NCBI GenBank assembly: GCA_022820665.1
Contig: JAJEFB010000036.1
Coordinates: 124,001-188,000, forward strand
Length of the DNA stretch: 64,000 bases
Direction of reading: 5' to 3'
From: Anaerolineae bacterium
Lineage (GTDB): Bacteria; Chloroflexota; Anaerolineae; Aggregatilineales; Phototrophicaceae
The notes below the pieces were generated by a model. It saw only the letters and a program-made list of their open reading frames with translations. It had not been told where the DNA came from and did no database searches. Every line of letters starts with the position of its first letter. Position 1 is the first letter of the stretch. Positions 18,095 through 26,575 of the stretch are shown one piece after another. Both the position numbers and the translations under genes were made by a program.

Positions 18095-18997
18095 CTAAGC
18101 CTCGAATTTGATGCGTTCGCGCAGCTTGATCAAAATGACGGTCAAAGCCACGATGATAATAATTAGCATGATGCTGGCCGCCGAGCCCCGCCCGACATCG
18201 CGCTGCACCAAGGTCGTGCGATAAACGTAGAGCGGCAAGGTCGTAGTTGCGGTCCCCGGTCCCCCGCTGAACATGACAAAGATCACATCGAACAGGCGCA
18301 AGACATCCATGAAACGGAGGATCAAGGTTGTCAGGATCAACGGCAGCATCATCGGCAAGGTCAAATACGTGAAGGACTGCCAGCGCGAGGCGCCGTCTAC
18401 CCGCGCCGCCTCAAAAGGTTCTACCGGCAAGGTTTGCAAACCAGCCAACAGGATCAAAATAAAGAAGGGCGTCCATTCCCAGATATCGACCAGGATTACC
18501 GCCACAAGCGCCAGATCTTTCCCATACCAGTTGTGGCGGATGCCGGTAATGCTCTCGAAGAAGAAATTGATAAGACCGTCATACGAGAAATACAGCCTCC
18601 CAATCAAACCGACCATTGAGGGCATCAATACGACGGGGATGATCAAGAGCGCGGTGAACAGAGAATTGCCGCGCATCTTGCGGTTGAGCAGCAGCGCGAT
18701 GGCGAAACCAATGAACAATTCCGGTATCAGCGTGCCCAGCAAATAATGAATCGTGATGCGAACCGTCGCCCCGAATGTGCTGTGTTCGTTGGTCAGCAGC
18801 CACCGATAATTCTGCAGACCCACGCCCTCGGCCAAGCGGAAGGGCTCGCCGAAAGTCAGATCGACCGTGCTCAGCTGAAATAGCGAAAAGGCGCTGTATG
18901 CGGCAATAGCGAAGACAACCGCAAAGGCGGGTAAAATAAGAATCGCCGGCGCCAACCAGGCTGGTCGACGCCGCTGCGATCGGATGTCGCTATTCAT
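18095..18997 (-). CDS. Carbohydrate ABC transporter permease (MalF type), operon A
   Basis: A 300-residue permease starting M-N-S-D-I-R-S-Q, with a basic N-terminus, six predicted transmembrane helices and the EAA loop F-E-A-A-R-V-D-G-A-S-R-W. It pairs with the MalG-type permease 4 bp downstream. A GGAAG lies before the ATG at 18997, which is preferred over a longer in-frame start that would overlap the binding-protein gene. Known role of the family: membrane channel of a sugar importer. The substrate is not readable. Confidence 0.9.
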   Translation of the reverse strand: MNSDIRSQRRRPAWLAPAILILPAFAVVFAIAAYSAFSLFQLSTVDLTFGEPFRLAEGVGLQNYRWLLTNEHSTFGATVRITIHYLLGTLIPELFIGFAIALLLNRKMRGNSLFTALLIIPVVLMPSMVGLIGRLYFSYDGLINFFFESITGIRHNWYGKDLALVAVILVDIWEWTPFFILILLAGLQTLPVEPFEAARVDGASRWQSFTYLTLPMMLPLILTTLILRFMDVLRLFDVIFVMFSGGPGTATTTLPLYVYRTTLVQRDVGRGSAASIMLIIIIVALTVILIKLRERIKFEA

Positions 18998-19058
18998 AAA
19001 CGGACTTCCAGATGGCGGCGGCTCGACTTGCCCGACGATCCGCCACCACAGGCGGAGA

Positions 19059-20381
19059 CTATTCCGCAACAACTTCGGACACTTGCGCCTGCATGCTGGC
19101 GATGGCTTCTTCGACGCTGATCTCGCCGATGAAAGCGCGCGCGCCTTCGATGCCCATGATCTCGCTGATCTGGCTCCACCTAGGCGTCGGCAGGACGACG
19201 CTCAAACCGAGCTCGCCCAGCGCGGCCGCTTGCTGCAGCGTATCCAGCGTCGCCTGGTAGTAGGGGTTCTGCGCTTGCAGCTCTGGATCGCCCAGCGCCG
19301 ACGCGCGCGAGACGATGCCGCCGTTCGCCAGGTATTCGCTCTGCAAGCCTTCGCTGGTCAGATAAGCGATGAAAGCCCAGGTGGCTTCTTTGGCATCCGA
19401 ATCGTCCATCATGGCGAAGGACCAGCCCCAAACACCGGAGAAGGCGCCGGCAGGCCCCGCCGGAAGCGGGCTGTAACCCGTCATGCCAGCGACCAGAGAT
19501 TTATCCGGATTCTCGACTTCAGGCGCAGCGGCGGAAGCTTCGATCATGATCGCGGCGCGGCCTAGCATGAAGGCGTCCCAGGCTTCGGGGAAGGAGAAGG
19601 ATTCAACGCCGACCGGACCGTACTGCCAAAGATCGCGGATGTATTCCAGCGACGCCACCGTGCCCGGCGAATCCAGCGCCACTTCGCCCGTTGCCGGATC
19701 AACCATCATGCCGCCGAAGGGCGCCAGGAAGATTGACCACATATAGGTGAATTCCCAGCCCAGGCGCGCCCGGTAGCTGATGCCGTCAACGCCGTCGACA
19801 TTGTCGCTGAAGTATTGCGCCGCTGCCATCACTTCGTCGTATGTGGTCGGGACGTCAATGCCGTGTTCCTCGAAGAGGTCCTCGCGATAGAACATGAAGA
19901 CGGTCTCGCCGGCATAGGGAATGCCATAATGCATGCCGTCTTCCCAAAGGAACATATCGCGGTAGGCTTGCAGGATATCTTCATAGTTGAACCAGTCCGG
20001 CGTGATATCGGATTCGATCCAGGGTTCCAGAGGCGTCGCGTAGCCGCTTGACGCCACCAGCGGGCTCCACTCGATGGCTGTCATCATGGCGTCGTAACTC
20101 GCCGATTCAGCAGAGACCTCGAGCAACATGCGTTGACCCAGCTGACCCTCTTCCATCTCGTCTAGCACAACCGTGATGCCGGTCAGCTCTTCAAAACGCG
20201 GGATCATCTGCTTAAAGGCTTCAACGGACGGGTGCGAAGCGACGGCGACAGTGATTGTGGTCCCGCCGTACTGCTCCTTGATGCCGGCCGCCCAATCCTC
20301 GATCGGGTCGTGCCCCATCGCGACGACGCTGGAAAAAGCGAGAGCGACCACCAACAGAACAAAAACCAATCTGACTTTCAT
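19059..20381 (-). CDS. Extracellular solute-binding protein (family 1), operon A
   Basis: A 440-residue exported binding protein, first gene of operon A. The signal peptide is MKVRLVFVLLVVALAF...A, with no lipobox cysteine. The mature part has the family-1 pattern: TITVAVASHPSVEAFK, ITVVLDEMEEGQ, the G-I-P-Y-A-G-E-T hinge, and a late G-V-W-G-W-S-F ligand-cleft segment. Aromatic residues in the cleft fit a sugar ligand. The downstream M20 amidohydrolase and glycoside hydrolase suggest an N-acylated or amide-bearing saccharide. Start at 20381 is chosen because the signal peptide begins there. Confidence 0.9.
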   Translation of the reverse strand: MKVRLVFVLLVVALAFSSVVAMGHDPIEDWAAGIKEQYGGTTITVAVASHPSVEAFKQMIPRFEELTGITVVLDEMEEGQLGQRMLLEVSAESASYDAMMTAIEWSPLVASSGYATPLEPWIESDITPDWFNYEDILQAYRDMFLWEDGMHYGIPYAGETVFMFYREDLFEEHGIDVPTTYDEVMAAAQYFSDNVDGVDGISYRARLGWEFTYMWSIFLAPFGGMMVDPATGEVALDSPGTVASLEYIRDLWQYGPVGVESFSFPEAWDAFMLGRAAIMIEASAAAPEVENPDKSLVAGMTGYSPLPAGPAGAFSGVWGWSFAMMDDSDAKEATWAFIAYLTSEGLQSEYLANGGIVSRASALGDPELQAQNPYYQATLDTLQQAAALGELGLSVVLPTPRWSQISEIMGIEGARAFIGEISVEEAIASMQAQVSEVVAE

Positions 20382-20542
20382 TGCAAAACACCTTTCAATT
20401 TGTGATTCGAACAATGCTTAGCGAACAAAGAATACTTTCCCTTGTCAAGAAAGTATCCCACATAAGATAACAATTCAGACGCGAATCCGCCAACAAGCTG
20501 CGCAATTGGTACTGTATCCTTTTCGGTTGAAAAAGAAAAAAC

Positions 20543-20614
20543 TTAACCACCGAGAACACCGAGGGTGCCGAGAACCACGCCTTTTCTTTGTGTCCTTCGT
20601 GTCTTTGTGGTTAA
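20543..20614. repeat. 72-bp dispersed repeat with inverted ends
   Basis: The element begins TTAACCAC and ends GTGGTTAA, an exact inverted pair. Between them are short tandem-like blocks (C-G-A-G-A-A-C-A-C-C-G-A-G on the left; CTTTGTGTCCTTCGTGTC on the right). The text resembles the short dispersed repeats built of ACACGAAGG/ACACAAAG blocks that occur in many environmental bacterial genomes. No coding content. Confidence 0.55.
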
Positions 20615-20683
20615 TCTTGCTTTTGAACGGCAAAGTCATGTGATTTGCCAATAATCTGAAATGCACCAAGGTTTGTAAATAGT

Positions 20684-20712
20684 TTGACAAAGTCTGCTCC
20701 ATAGTGTAAACT
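20684..20712 (+). promoter_or_regulatory. Sigma-70-type promoter of the small coiled-coil gene
   Basis: TTGACA at 20684-20689 and TAAACT at 20707-20712 are separated by exactly 17 bp. Transcription would start near 20719, some 36 bp before the ATG at 20755. Confidence 0.6.
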
Positions 20713-20754
20713 GATTCTACGGAATCCGAATCATTGACGCGCAAGGGAGAAAAC

Positions 20755-20973
20755 ATGGCGACACAAACTGAAGCGGATGGCAACATCGTCTTTGAAACCT
20801 TGAACAGACGTGGAGAAAAGATCGCGAAGTTGGAGGCCGGCAATCAGCATATGGCAACCAAAGCCGATATCGAAAGGCTAAGAGCAGATCTAACCTGGCG
20901 AATTATCGTCGCTATGGGCGCCATGACAGCTATTTTCGCTTTAATTGTAGAACAACGAATAGGCAACGGTTAG
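20755..20973 (+). CDS. Small coiled-coil protein with one membrane anchor
   Basis: A 72-residue protein. Residues 10-47 are charged and heptad-like (E-T-L-N-R-R-G-E-K-I-A-K-L-E, K-A-D-I-E-R-L-R-A-D-L). A single C-terminal helix follows (WRIIVAMGAMTAIFALIV). This layout recalls DUF1640-type small membrane-anchored coiled coils. An AGGGAG lies 6 bp before the ATG at 20755, and a 17-bp-spaced promoter precedes it, so expression is likely. It faces operon B convergently. Function unknown. Confidence 0.6.
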   Translation: MATQTEADGNIVFETLNRRGEKIAKLEAGNQHMATKADIERLRADLTWRIIVAMGAMTAIFALIVEQRIGNG

Positions 20974-21024
20974 ATATCTTCAGGGTTCCTCACAATCTCA
21001 CGCGAGTTGCGCGGGTTTGCCCTC

Positions 21025-21840
21025 CTAAAAGGGCCAGATCTTGTCCCAGGCGCTCTTCCAGTTGTCAGCGCGGCTGTACATCTTCTGCGCTGGCTGATCC
21101 AATACCACGTCCTCGCGTGGCACGTAAGCAGCCATCGTATCGAAGTGTCCAAATTCAACCGTGATCGTCACCGGCGACGCCGGCACATAGGGCGCGACCG
21201 CGCTCAAGTCTTGCAAAGCTTGATAAGCGCCCTCTTCAATCATTTCACGGGCGCGTTGCGGCGCGATCTGGCGCGCCGAGTATTTCGACAGCCCACGTTT
21301 GACCGCCACTGTTGTCAGCCCGTCGCCGAGCAGCGCCGTCGCTTCGCGGCAGACGGCTACATCACCGGTGACAAGCAGCACGGGGCAGCCATAATGACCG
21401 CAGAGCGCGGCATTGACGCCAACCTCGCCAACCAGTTCATCATTGAACCAGAGATTGCGGCATTGCGCCGACGAGATGGTGTGGTTCAGTACGCCATCCG
21501 GCGTATTGTTGCGCGCGTGATAGCCGACCATCAGGCAGGCGTCGACGCCCTGTTCCAGCGGTTCTCTATAGTCCGTCCAGGTATGGTGGGCCACATATTC
21601 GCAAGCGGGATCAAGCATGCCCTTGATCAGGGAATTGTATCGCCAATCGCCGCCCGCATTGTGGCCGTCGATGACGATGATTTCAGTTGCCCCGGCTCGG
21701 GAAGCGCCGCGCACCGCCGCGTTGACCTCAGCTGTGTAGAGTTCGCGGCCCTCCGGGTATCCGGCTTTGCCGCCCCCGACTTGATCCCAGGTGACGATGC
21801 CACTGACGCCTTCCATGTCGCACATGATCAAGATTCTCAT
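21025..21840 (-). CDS. M55 family D-aminopeptidase (DppA-like)
   Basis: A 271-residue zinc peptidase. The metal ligands of DppA are all present at near-identical positions: Asp8 and Glu10 in C-D-M-E-G, His60 in I-D-G-H-N, His108 in G-Y-H-A, and Glu139 in V-G-E-V-G-V-N. The nucleophile-region histidine sits in LNHTIS. The family forms a decameric ring and releases N-terminal D-amino acids from short peptides. Here it ends operon B behind an aminotransferase, so it may release the amino group or amino acid from an imported conjugate. It need not act on cell-wall peptides. Confidence 0.88.
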   Translation of the reverse strand: MRILIMCDMEGVSGIVTWDQVGGGKAGYPEGRELYTAEVNAAVRGASRAGATEIIVIDGHNAGGDWRYNSLIKGMLDPACEYVAHHTWTDYREPLEQGVDACLMVGYHARNNTPDGVLNHTISSAQCRNLWFNDELVGEVGVNAALCGHYGCPVLLVTGDVAVCREATALLGDGLTTVAVKRGLSKYSARQIAPQRAREMIEEGAYQALQDLSAVAPYVPASPVTITVEFGHFDTMAAYVPREDVVLDQPAQKMYSRADNWKSAWDKIWPF

Positions 21841-21982
21841 TTAGCTTCCCTTCCGAACAAATCAACAGCGAAGCTGAGATTGTACCGCAAAGTAGAAATG
21901 GAAAACGCATGTTTTGATTCGATGCGGCTGGCTGGCGCCGGCAAAACTCGCGCGGGACCGCTGCGACGCAGGACATGTAGAA

Positions 21983-23209
21983 TCAGCGCAAATCCTTGGC
22001 ATTCTGATGAATCTTGCCGATGGCGGCGGCGATTTCCTGCATGTCCTCCTCGTCGCCCAGCAGCGCATTCTGCGTGATCCAGACTGTCTCGTCCGATTCA
22101 CGATAAGAGTTGGGAAAAGCGTCCGCGAGAAAGGCGTGATTTGCCTCGGCTTGCGCGCCGCTGAGGCGATCGCGGTAAGCGCCGCTGGTGAAAAGGTCCA
22201 GCTTGTGGATGGGCGGATATGGCGCTTGAGTGGGAACGCCCTCCGCTTCCAGCGCATCAACAAATTGCTGGTTCGAAATGCCGGCGAAAGCTCGCGCGTC
22301 GACGTGGAAGATATAAGCGTAATGCCCGTTGCGGGTAATTCGAGCGTCGTGGCTCTGTGGTGTGACGCCCGGGATCTCGCCTAACAAACGATCAAGCAAG
22401 CGACCATTCTCGTGCCGGCGCGCGGTCTGCTCGTCGAGGCGGGTCAGTTGCGCCAACAATACCGCGCCTTGCCATTCGCTGAGACGGTAATTCGAGCCGT
22501 AAATGTAGTGACTGTAAAACCATTCGCCGGGCATGCGCCCGCAATCATGCGTGGAGCGCGCCAGGCGTTCAAATTCATCGTCGTTGCTGATAATCATGCC
22601 GCCCTCGCCGGCGGTCATGGTCTTGCTGGCTTGGAAGCTGAAAGTGCCGCCGATGCCAAAAGTACCCACCTTTTGTCCGCGCCATTCGCTGCCGTGCGCG
22701 TGCGCGGCATCTTCGAGCAATGCGACATCATGTTTCTGCGCAACCGCCGCCAGTTGGTCCAGATCCGCCGGACGCCCGCCCATGTGAACGGCGATGATCG
22801 CTCTGGTATGTTCGTTGATCGCGGCTTCCGCCAGTTCGGGATCAATGCAGTAACTGTCAGCGCTGACGTCAACCAGGACCGGCAGCGCGCCGGCGAAAAG
22901 CGCCGCGCTCGCCGTGGCTACGAAAGTGGCGTTGGGCACGATGACCTCGTCTCCAGGTCCGATGCCCATAGCGGCCAGGGCGACTTCGATGGCGTGAGTC
23001 CCGTTCGTGACCGCGATGCCGTGTTTGGCTTGATGATATTCGGCGAACCTCTGCTCGAACTCGAGCGTTTTGCTACCCTCCGTGCGCCACCAGTCGCGGC
23101 TTTCCAGCACCTCGCTCAGCGCCTCGCGTTCGAGGTCGTCATATATCGGCCAGTCGGGAAAAGGTTTGCTCTTGGCGGGCCTTCCACCTTGGATGGCGAG
23201 TTTTGGCAT
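21983..23209 (-). CDS. DegT/DnrJ/EryC1/StrS family PLP aminotransferase
   Basis: A 408-residue PLP enzyme that aminates a keto-sugar or keto-cyclitol. The Schiff-base lysine is Lys196 in FQASKTMTAGEGG; other landmarks are VTNGTHAIEVAL, E-D-A-A-H-A-H-G-S and GSNYRLSEWQ. The N-terminus (LAIQGGRPAKSKPFPDWP) recalls L-glutamine:scyllo-inosose and 2-deoxy-scyllo-inosose aminotransferases rather than the pyranose-specific branch. It lies between a permease and the M55 peptidase in operon B. With the nearby dehydrogenase and oxidoreductase this points to amino-cyclitol or amino-sugar chemistry, an inference only. Confidence 0.88.
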   Translation of the reverse strand: MPKLAIQGGRPAKSKPFPDWPIYDDLEREALSEVLESRDWWRTEGSKTLEFEQRFAEYHQAKHGIAVTNGTHAIEVALAAMGIGPGDEVIVPNATFVATASAALFAGALPVLVDVSADSYCIDPELAEAAINEHTRAIIAVHMGGRPADLDQLAAVAQKHDVALLEDAAHAHGSEWRGQKVGTFGIGGTFSFQASKTMTAGEGGMIISNDDEFERLARSTHDCGRMPGEWFYSHYIYGSNYRLSEWQGAVLLAQLTRLDEQTARRHENGRLLDRLLGEIPGVTPQSHDARITRNGHYAYIFHVDARAFAGISNQQFVDALEAEGVPTQAPYPPIHKLDLFTSGAYRDRLSGAQAEANHAFLADAFPNSYRESDETVWITQNALLGDEEDMQEIAAAIGKIHQNAKDLR

Positions 23210-23264
23210 GTTGAATCTCCTAAGGTTTGAACAATATGCGCGTTTGGGATCTCACTGTCAATGG

Positions 23265-24098
23265 CTAGCCTTTCAGCGAGCCCAATGTCAAGCCCTTGAC
23301 GATATACTTCTGCGCAAAGATCGAGAAAATGAGCATGGGAGCGATGGCGACGATAGAGGCCGCCGACATCGGACCCCAGGCGATCGACGTGTACCCGCGG
23401 AAAGAGGCGACCGCCACCGTGATCGTCTGCGCTTCGCTGAATGATAGCGATAGGGCAATGGTCAACTCGTTCCAGATCCAAATGGCCGTCAAAATGGCGG
23501 TGGCCGCAATGCCCGGCGCGGCCAGCGGAATAAAAACATGGCGCAAGGCACCCAGGTGATTGCAGCCGTCAATGCGCGAGGCATCGTCCAATTCCGATGG
23601 AACTTCTTTGAAGAAACTGCGAATCAGCCAAACGGCGAATGGCAGCGAATGGACTTGATAGACTAGCGCCAGTCCAATATGCGTATCGTACCAGCCGATC
23701 TTCTGATAGAGCACGTACATCGGGATGACAAACAGAAACTCCGGCAGCATATAAGCCAGCAGCAGCCAGACGCCGAAGAGCTTTTTGCCGCGAAAGCGAA
23801 AACGATGAATCCCATACGAGGCGAAGATCGCGATCACGATAGCGATCAGAACGCCCAGCGCCGTTACGTAAACGGTATTCAAAAAGGCTTGCACAAAGCC
23901 TGGCTTGTCCAGCAGCGTCAGGTAATGATCCCAGATCGGTTCAAAGATGAATTTGGGCGGCATCGAGAAGGCATCGCGCTGCGTCTTGAAAGAGATCGTC
24001 AAGAGCCAGACGATGGGAAAGAGTGTGACCAGGATAGCCGCCAGCGAAATCAAGTAGGCCAGCAGGCGTTGCAGCTGCGCGCGCTGTCTGTGGTCCAT
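23265..24098 (-). CDS. Carbohydrate ABC transporter permease (MalG type), operon B
   Basis: A 277-residue permease with six predicted helices. The EAA loop is ELDDASRIDGCNHLGALRHV, and the C-terminus I-V-K-G-L-T-L-G-S-L-K-G is typical of the second sugar permease. Its start lies 2 bp from the stop of the preceding permease, implying translational coupling. No ATPase is encoded in the operon. Paralogous to the operon A permease but clearly diverged, so the two systems carry different substrates. Confidence 0.9.
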   Translation of the reverse strand: MDHRQRAQLQRLLAYLISLAAILVTLFPIVWLLTISFKTQRDAFSMPPKFIFEPIWDHYLTLLDKPGFVQAFLNTVYVTALGVLIAIVIAIFASYGIHRFRFRGKKLFGVWLLLAYMLPEFLFVIPMYVLYQKIGWYDTHIGLALVYQVHSLPFAVWLIRSFFKEVPSELDDASRIDGCNHLGALRHVFIPLAAPGIAATAILTAIWIWNELTIALSLSFSEAQTITVAVASFRGYTSIAWGPMSAASIVAIAPMLIFSIFAQKYIVKGLTLGSLKG

Positions 24099-24100
24099 GC

Positions 24101-24970
24101 CTAATCGTCCTCCAGGCGTTCTTCCAAACGCATGTAAACAAGGCTGATCGCCAGGACAATCGCCGAGAAGATGACCATGATCGTCATTGACTCGCTCATT
24201 TGCAGGAAGCTGAAGGCTTTGCGATAGGCGAGGGTCTGCATGACTTCGGTAGATATCTGCGGGCCGCCGCCGGTGGTTCCGAAAATGATGTCAAAAACCT
24301 TGAGCGTATCAATGGTGCGGAAGATCAGCACAGTGAAAAGGACCGGTCGCAACATGGGCAGCTTGACGCGGAAGAAAGTTTGCAAAGCGCTGGCGCCATC
24401 GACCCGCGCTGCTTCAATCGGTTCGCCCGGCAAGCTCTGCAAGCCAGCCAGAACGATAATGAAAACGAAAGCCGTCTGCCACCAGGCGTCAACCATGATG
24501 ACCGTGCCCATGGCGGTCGAAGTCGCGCCGAAAAAGGGAGACAGGGGCAAACCCAGCGCGTTCAGCGCATAGTTGACCAGCCCTAGCATGGGATCGAGCA
24601 GAATCTTCGACATCAACGCTACGATGATTCCGGAGACCATCAAGGGCGTCAGCAGCAAGGTGCGGATGAGACCCGCGCCGAATTTGAGATGATCGACGAC
24701 GACAGCCAGCCCCAGTCCCAGCAGCAATTCCAGGGCGGTGGCGACGATGGCGAAGAGGAAGGTCTGGTAGAGCACCTGCCAAAACTCAGCGCTGCGGAAC
24801 AAATCAAGATAATTGCCGAAGCCGATGAAGTCAAAGCGAACGCCCCAGTTCCAGTTGAAAAAGCTGAGAATGAATGAAAACACCGCCGGATAAAGTGAAG
24901 TAACTATGAGAATCAGGACCGCGGGCGCGATCAGATAATAGGCGAAGTTTTTCTTGCGAAGGTTGGGCAT
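24101..24970 (-). CDS. Carbohydrate ABC transporter permease (MalF type), operon B
   Basis: A 289-residue permease starting M-P-N-L-R-K-K. It has six predicted helices, the P-A-V-F-S-F-I-L-S-F-F-N-W entry segment and the EAA loop P-I-E-A-A-R-V-D-G-A-S. The longer in-frame start is rejected because it would read through the repeat region upstream, and a GGAT precedes the ATG at 24970. It follows the binding-protein gene after a 209-bp gap filled with inverted repeats, which may lower its expression relative to the binding protein. Confidence 0.9.
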   Translation of the reverse strand: MPNLRKKNFAYYLIAPAVLILIVTSLYPAVFSFILSFFNWNWGVRFDFIGFGNYLDLFRSAEFWQVLYQTFLFAIVATALELLLGLGLAVVVDHLKFGAGLIRTLLLTPLMVSGIIVALMSKILLDPMLGLVNYALNALGLPLSPFFGATSTAMGTVIMVDAWWQTAFVFIIVLAGLQSLPGEPIEAARVDGASALQTFFRVKLPMLRPVLFTVLIFRTIDTLKVFDIIFGTTGGGPQISTEVMQTLAYRKAFSFLQMSESMTIMVIFSAIVLAISLVYMRLEERLEDD

Positions 24971-25179
24971 ATCAATTGATCCAAACCCCCTCCAAGTCTC
25001 CCCCGGAGTGCAGTGCCTATGCGCGCCACTGCAATGGGGTAGACATTGTCCACCAGTGCCGATCATTGCGAGTAAATGTGGGCGCTGAACCGCAAGAAAT
25101 GAATTGCGACATTCGCAGCGCCCGAACGGCGTTCCCCCTCTCCAATGCTTTGGGGAGGGGGCTAGGGGGAGGGGTTAGA
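24971..25179. repeat. Cluster of inverted repeats between binding-protein and permease genes
   Basis: The 209-bp gap within operon B holds several potential hairpins: GGGCGCTG pairs with CAGCGCCC (about 25079-25117), GCAGTG pairs with CACTGC nearer the permease, and a C-rich arm near 25134 pairs with GGGGAGGGGG after an 8-base loop. No coding content. The position, right after a binding-protein gene, is where REP-type hairpins protect the upstream mRNA in maltose-type operons. Confidence 0.55.
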
Positions 25180-26511
25180 CTAACCGCCCATGTCCAGGAC
25201 GCGCTGCTGGGCTTTGGCGGTCGCGTCCGCCGGCGCCATGCCGCCGTACATATCCTGAATAGCATCGACGATGACCAGGGCGTATTCGCTCCAGCCTTCG
25301 CGGAAGACAACCGTGGTGCGCGAGGTCTGCATGGCTTCCAAAACAGTGTCAACGTATTGCGGATTCAGCGCGTCGACATATTCGGCTTTGTCCCAGGTCG
25401 AGACGCGCGCCGCGCCGCCATGATAAGCGCCGATGACAGGCTCGATATCGGCGCTGGTCATCCACTGGATGAAGTACCAGGCCGCTTCCGGATTCTGGGC
25501 GTTGGCAGGTATGCCGATACCCCACATCCAATGGCCAGTCCAGGAAGCGCCGCCTTCTTCAACCGGCGGCATCACGGCATAGCCGGTCTTGCCGGCGACA
25601 GCCGAGGCATCCGGATCTTCAAAGCCAGGACCAAATAGGCTGGCGTCCAGGAAGAAGCCGGCGCGGCCTTGTTGGAAGAGCAAGCTGGCGTCAGGCCAAT
25701 CCAGCGATTGAATGTTGATGGGACCGGCGGACATCAAGCCGGCGTAATGCGAAAGACCGGCGGTGATGCGCTCGTCGCTCAAGACAGGCGCCGACCAATC
25801 GCCATCGAACCAGACGTTGTAAGGCAGGGACATCTCCGCTTCGCCCCAGTTGTTGAAGACCATACCGGTGACGGTGTCCATGATGGTATGCGAACGAATG
25901 CCGCGCATGACCGCGCCGGCGACCGAACCGCCACTGGCCTCGGTGATGCTCTGCGCCGCTTCAATCAGTCCGCCCATAGTATCAGGTATCTGACCGTCGA
26001 GGTATTCATTGATGATGTCCATGTTGTAGAACAGGGTATATGCCTCGAAGGAAACAGGAATCGCGTAATCTTGCGCGTCCATGTCGCCGGGCGGGTATTG
26101 CGTGGCTTGCGTGAAGCCGCCGGGGAAGTCGTCGAAGTCGTAATCCGCGGAAGTCATGCTGTGATCGTTTATGTAGGGGCTGAGCGGATGGATCAGACCA
26201 TTCGACCATTGCGTGAAAGCGGTGGAATCCATGGGCACCATGTAGACATCCATGACGCCTTCATCGGCGCGCAAAGCCACTTCCATGCGGTCGAAATAGA
26301 GGTTTTCCGCCAGGGCTTCCACATTGACCGTGATGCCGGTGGCCGCTTCGAAGTCGTCCATGACGCTGCGCATGCCGTCAAGCACGGGATGCTCGGGCAT
26401 CAGAATCGTGATCTCGCTACCCGCGAAGCGCATCCAGTCAAGGTCGTCCGCCCGCGCGGCGGGCATGACCATCAGCATAACCAACAAGCTCAATACAAGA
26501 AACTTTCTCAT
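25180..26511 (-). CDS. Extracellular solute-binding protein (family 1), operon B
   Basis: A 443-residue exported protein. Signal peptide MRKFLVLSLLVMLMVMPAARA, with no lipobox cysteine. The family-1 fold is marked by ITILMPEHPVLDG, I-T-V-N-V-E-A-L-A-E-N, M-D-V-Y-M-V-P-M-D-S-T, the hinge D-Y-A-I-P-V-S-F-E-A-Y and the cleft segment WTGHWMWGIGIP with stacked tryptophans, as in sugar binders. It lies 64 bp after the dehydrogenase gene that heads the operon. The ligand may be a cyclitol, amino-sugar or similar, judged only from the enzymes around it. Confidence 0.9.
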   Translation of the reverse strand: MRKFLVLSLLVMLMVMPAARADDLDWMRFAGSEITILMPEHPVLDGMRSVMDDFEAATGITVNVEALAENLYFDRMEVALRADEGVMDVYMVPMDSTAFTQWSNGLIHPLSPYINDHSMTSADYDFDDFPGGFTQATQYPPGDMDAQDYAIPVSFEAYTLFYNMDIINEYLDGQIPDTMGGLIEAAQSITEASGGSVAGAVMRGIRSHTIMDTVTGMVFNNWGEAEMSLPYNVWFDGDWSAPVLSDERITAGLSHYAGLMSAGPINIQSLDWPDASLLFQQGRAGFFLDASLFGPGFEDPDASAVAGKTGYAVMPPVEEGGASWTGHWMWGIGIPANAQNPEAAWYFIQWMTSADIEPVIGAYHGGAARVSTWDKAEYVDALNPQYVDTVLEAMQTSRTTVVFREGWSEYALVIVDAIQDMYGGMAPADATAKAQQRVLDMGG

Positions 26512-26575
26512 GAGATTCTCCTCAATCCGTTAAATAAAAAATCACCGACCGTGTCGGAGTGATTCCAAATAAAGG

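Larger units (their letters stand above)
20382..20754. other. Intergenic region with a dispersed repeat and a promoter
   Basis: This 373-bp gap separates operon A from the small membrane-protein gene. It holds the 72-bp inverted-end repeat at 20543-20614 and a plus-strand promoter at 20684-20712. On the minus side, a 15-base string shared with the head of operon B lies at 20460-20474. No clear promoter for operon A could be placed by eye. Confidence 0.6.
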
